NCBI GenBank assembly: GCA_963802275.1
Contig: CAWDIB010000004.1
Location: 310,001 to 374,000 of the forward strand
DNA length: 64,000 bases
Source of the DNA: CAZMZW01 sp963802275
GTDB taxonomy: Bacteria; Chloroflexota; Anaerolineae; Anaerolineales; Anaerolineaceae
Direction of reading: 5' to 3'
Below, piece by piece: positions 61,535-64,000 of this stretch. Both the position numbers and the translations under genes were made by a program. The first letter of the stretch is position 1, and the number at the start of each line of letters is the position of its first letter. The notes below the pieces were generated by a model. The model was not told the DNA's origin. It was given only the letters and a program-made list of their open reading frames with translations, and searched no databases.

Positions 61535-64000
61535 TTATTCTATTCCCGGGTCAAGATTGAGATTAGGCTCAACCAAGTCCTCGGTTCCAAAATGGTCCAA
61601 TTCATCAAATCCTTCGATGTCTTTGGTTGAATATCCGGTTCCAGCCGGAATCAATTTTCCGATGATCACGTTTTCTTTCAAGCCATAAAGAGGGTCTTTA
61701 TCGGCCGCAATGGCTGACCCGGCCAGTACTTTGATGGTATGTTGGAAGGATGAAGCCGATAAGAAAGAATCGGTGGTCAGCGATGCCTTGGTAACACCCA
61801 GCAATGTATCCAGGAACCTGGCTGGTTGTTTTCCTTCGCTTCTCAGCGCTTCGTTGATTTGCTTCATCTCAATGCGATCTACCATATCTGTAACCAGCAA
61901 GGGGGAATCACCACTCTTGACGATCTGGACCTTGCTGAGCATCTTGCGAATAATCACTTCAAAGTGCTTATCATTGATATTTTGCCCCTGGGCTCGATAT
62001 ACTTTTTGGATTTCATTCAATAAATACATCTGACAGGCTTCCCTGCCTTTGAGCCGCAGAATCTTATGCGGATTGATGGATCCTTCTGTCAACGAATCTC
62101 CAACTTCAACCATCTGGCGGTCCTGGACAATGATACGCGAAGTACTTGGAATTTCCACTTCTTCCGTTTCAGTATGATCGTAACTTACAATGACTTTGCG
62201 TCCTTCGATCCTTACTCGGCCATCATGTAGGGCTGCAATGGTGGCATCTTCCTTGTTGGCTACGATATCATTGGTCTTTATCAGATCTTCGTCCTTGACC
62301 TTGATTTCCCAGTCCTCTGGAATGGTATATTCCTCAGAGGCAAGTTCGCTGTTGACGATTTGAATACGGTGAAAATCCTGGCTTCGGTCTGAAGAAATTA
62401 TCCTGACCTCACCTTTTATGGGTGCGATTTCAGCTTCTCCCTTGGGGGTTCGCCGGGCTTCAAAGAGTTCTTCCACGCGCGGTAGACCGGTGGTGATATC
62501 CGATACATTGGCGACACCACCGGTGTGGAAAGTGCGCAGGGTTAATTGCGTGCCTGGTTCGCCAATGGATTGCGCAGCAATCACTCCAACTGCGGTGCCG
62601 TCTTCCACCAGCTTTCCACGCCCCAAATCCATGCCATAACATTTCTTACAGATGCCATGTTTCAGCTCACAAGTCAACGGGGAGCGAACCTTTACATCTG
62701 TAATTCCTGCATTCATTAATTTACTGACGAATTCGCGATCAAGCATATCATCCCGCTCGGCGAGAATTTCACCTGTTTTTGGATCCACCACCTTTTCTGC
62801 CAGCAAACGCCCCAGGATTCTGGTAGCCACTGATTGTCCGGCAATATTATCCGTTTTACGGATGACAATTCCCTCGCTGGTTCCACAATCTTCTTCATTA
62901 ATAATCAAGTCCTGTGCAACATCCACCAAACGGCGGGTTAGATACCCGGCATCAGCCGTGCGCAGAGCTGTATCTGCAAGGCCTTTGCGTGCACCGTGTG
63001 TGGAAATAAAATATTCGAGGGCAGTTAAGCCTTCACGGAAATTGGATTAATCGGTAAACGGATGATACGGCCAGCCGGATCCGCCATCAATCCGCGCATA
63101 CCGGCAAGCTGCGAAATTGGTCCAAAACCACCCTTGGTGGCACCGGAATTCGCCATACTGGCAACGTTCCCCAATGGGTCCATATATTTATGAACCGCAT
63201 CTCCAACCACCTTGGTGGTTTCCTGCCAGATTTCGATGGTACGGTTATTGCGTTCCTGTTCGGTCAGCAAGCCACGGCGGTAAGCTTTTTGGATTTCATC
63301 CACATCATTTTGTGATTTTTCAAGGATTTCCTCCTTTTCAGGCGGAATGGTAATGTCGGCAACAGCCAGGGTGATGCCAGAGTACATGGCATATTCAAAA
63401 CCGATTTCTTTTAATCTTGTCAGCCAAATCCGTCGTGACGTCCTCACCATAGAGGTCATAGACCTTGGTGATCAGGTTCTTGATTGAGCTTTTTTCGAGG
63501 TTCTGGTTTACGAATCTCACTTTTTCAGGCAGAATTCGATTAAATATCACCCGCCCCACAGTGGTATCAATTAATTTGGAAACTGGCTCGTCCAATGGAT
63601 TACCTTTTTCATCATTCCAGTTATCCAGTTTTATTCTGATATTTTCATGGATATCCAATTTACCCAGCCGGAAAAGCATCTCCACTTCATCCAAGTCACC
63701 AAAAATCTTGGCTTTGTCATAATTTGTACTCATTTGCTGGGTGAGGAAGTACACGCCCAATGCCATGTCTTTCGATGGAGCGATGATCGGTTCACCATCG
63801 GCTGGTTTTAACAGGTTCTTGGAAGCCAGCATGAGATTGCGTGCTTCCCAAACCGCCTTTTCTGAGAGAGGCACATGCACAGCCATTTGGTCTCCATCAA
63901 AGTCCGCATTGAAAGCGGTGGTAACCAGCGGATGCAGTTGAATGGCACTGCCTTCGATGAGCACCGGTTCGAATGCTTGAATGCCCAAGCGGTGCAAAGT
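61535..64000 (-). CDS. rpoC: DNA-directed RNA polymerase subunit beta' (N-terminal part outside window), frameshifted twice
   Basis: Catalytic subunit of RNA polymerase. The part in view starts before the active-site loop FNADFDGDQMAVHVPLS at the right edge and runs to the C-terminus (TEDLVEPNLNLDPGIE at 61535). Further landmarks: GGFGPISQLAGMRGLMADPA (bridge/trigger loop entry), EYFISTHGARKGLADTAL, ADAGYLTRRLVDVAQD, the CELKHGICKKCYGMDLGRGK zinc-binding cysteines, and GVIAAQSIGEPGTQLTLRTF. Two breaks: an extra A (T run 63409-63412) splitting ADKIKEIGFEYA, and a missing base near 63045 before NFREGLTAL. As rpoC is essential, both are almost surely sequence errors. rpoB is expected upstream, outside the window. 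Confidence 0.95.

Noticed and set aside
1..64000. CRISPR array, prophage, integron or rRNA
   Set aside because: No regularly spaced identical repeats with unique spacers, no phage structural genes, no integron integrase and no rRNA were seen.

Overview
The window looks like a chromosomal segment of a Chloroflexota bacterium, probably Anaerolineae-like. This is inferred from a Thr/Pro/Ala-rich low-complexity stretch in a peptidyl-prolyl isomerase, the serine hydroxymethyltransferase-GcvT fusion, and the mix of ribose-type ABC import genes with many short-chain and zinc dehydrogenases; no rRNA is present to confirm it. Base composition is moderate, and ATG, GTG and TTG starts are all used.

Layout. 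1-1228: a class I fumarase/tartrate dehydratase pair, the beta subunit broken by three frameshifts. 1507-2742: an insertion sequence with 16-bp direct repeats. 2747-9017: a GntR-regulated set (regulator, DegT-type aminotransferase, SDR, class II aldolase, VOC protein, lactate-permease-like transporter, small membrane protein). 9018-9771: non-coding, with a dispersed repeat. 9772-12255: divergent glycerol-3-phosphate and glycerol-1-phosphate dehydrogenase-like genes. 12409-24818: one leftward run of twelve genes (zinc dehydrogenase, sugar ABC importer, cupin, two GntR regulators, MBL hydrolase, Tm-1-like protein, second zinc dehydrogenase, class II aldolase). 24819-25297: a divergent control region with two promoters, each with a GGATAC-type operator at the start site. 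25298-27476: an SDR and a RuBisCO-like protein. 27506-31923: leftward DMT transporter, RpiB-type isomerase, DUF1116 protein, small unknown protein and sugar-lactone lactonase. From 32.7 kb the content becomes mostly housekeeping: a GNAT-histone deacetylase fusion, YwbE, AzlCD, photolyase, ADP-forming acyl-CoA synthetase, rpsF-rpsR, a foldase, smc-rnc, scpA, mutS, fmt, an ECF sigma factor, SHMT-GcvT, an aminotransferase, a TGS-uridine kinase-like protein, a lipoate ligase family protein, and the 3' part of rpoC at the right edge.

How the genes fit together. The 2.8-32 kb region reads as one or two catabolic loci for a sugar or sugar acid: import, oxidation by several dehydrogenases, lactone opening, a RuBisCO-like enzyme acting on a phosphorylated keto-acid or ketose, RpiB-type isomerisation, aldol cleavage to a triose phosphate and an aldehyde, and triose or lactate handling. 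No sugar kinase is recognisable, so the substrate and the phosphorylation step remain open. This is the best candidate for an undescribed system here.

Quality warning. At least thirteen single-base frameshifts are visible, several in mononucleotide runs, including two in smc and two in rpoC. These genes are essential or near-essential, so most of the breaks are probably sequence errors rather than gene decay, and broken genes elsewhere in the window should be read the same way.
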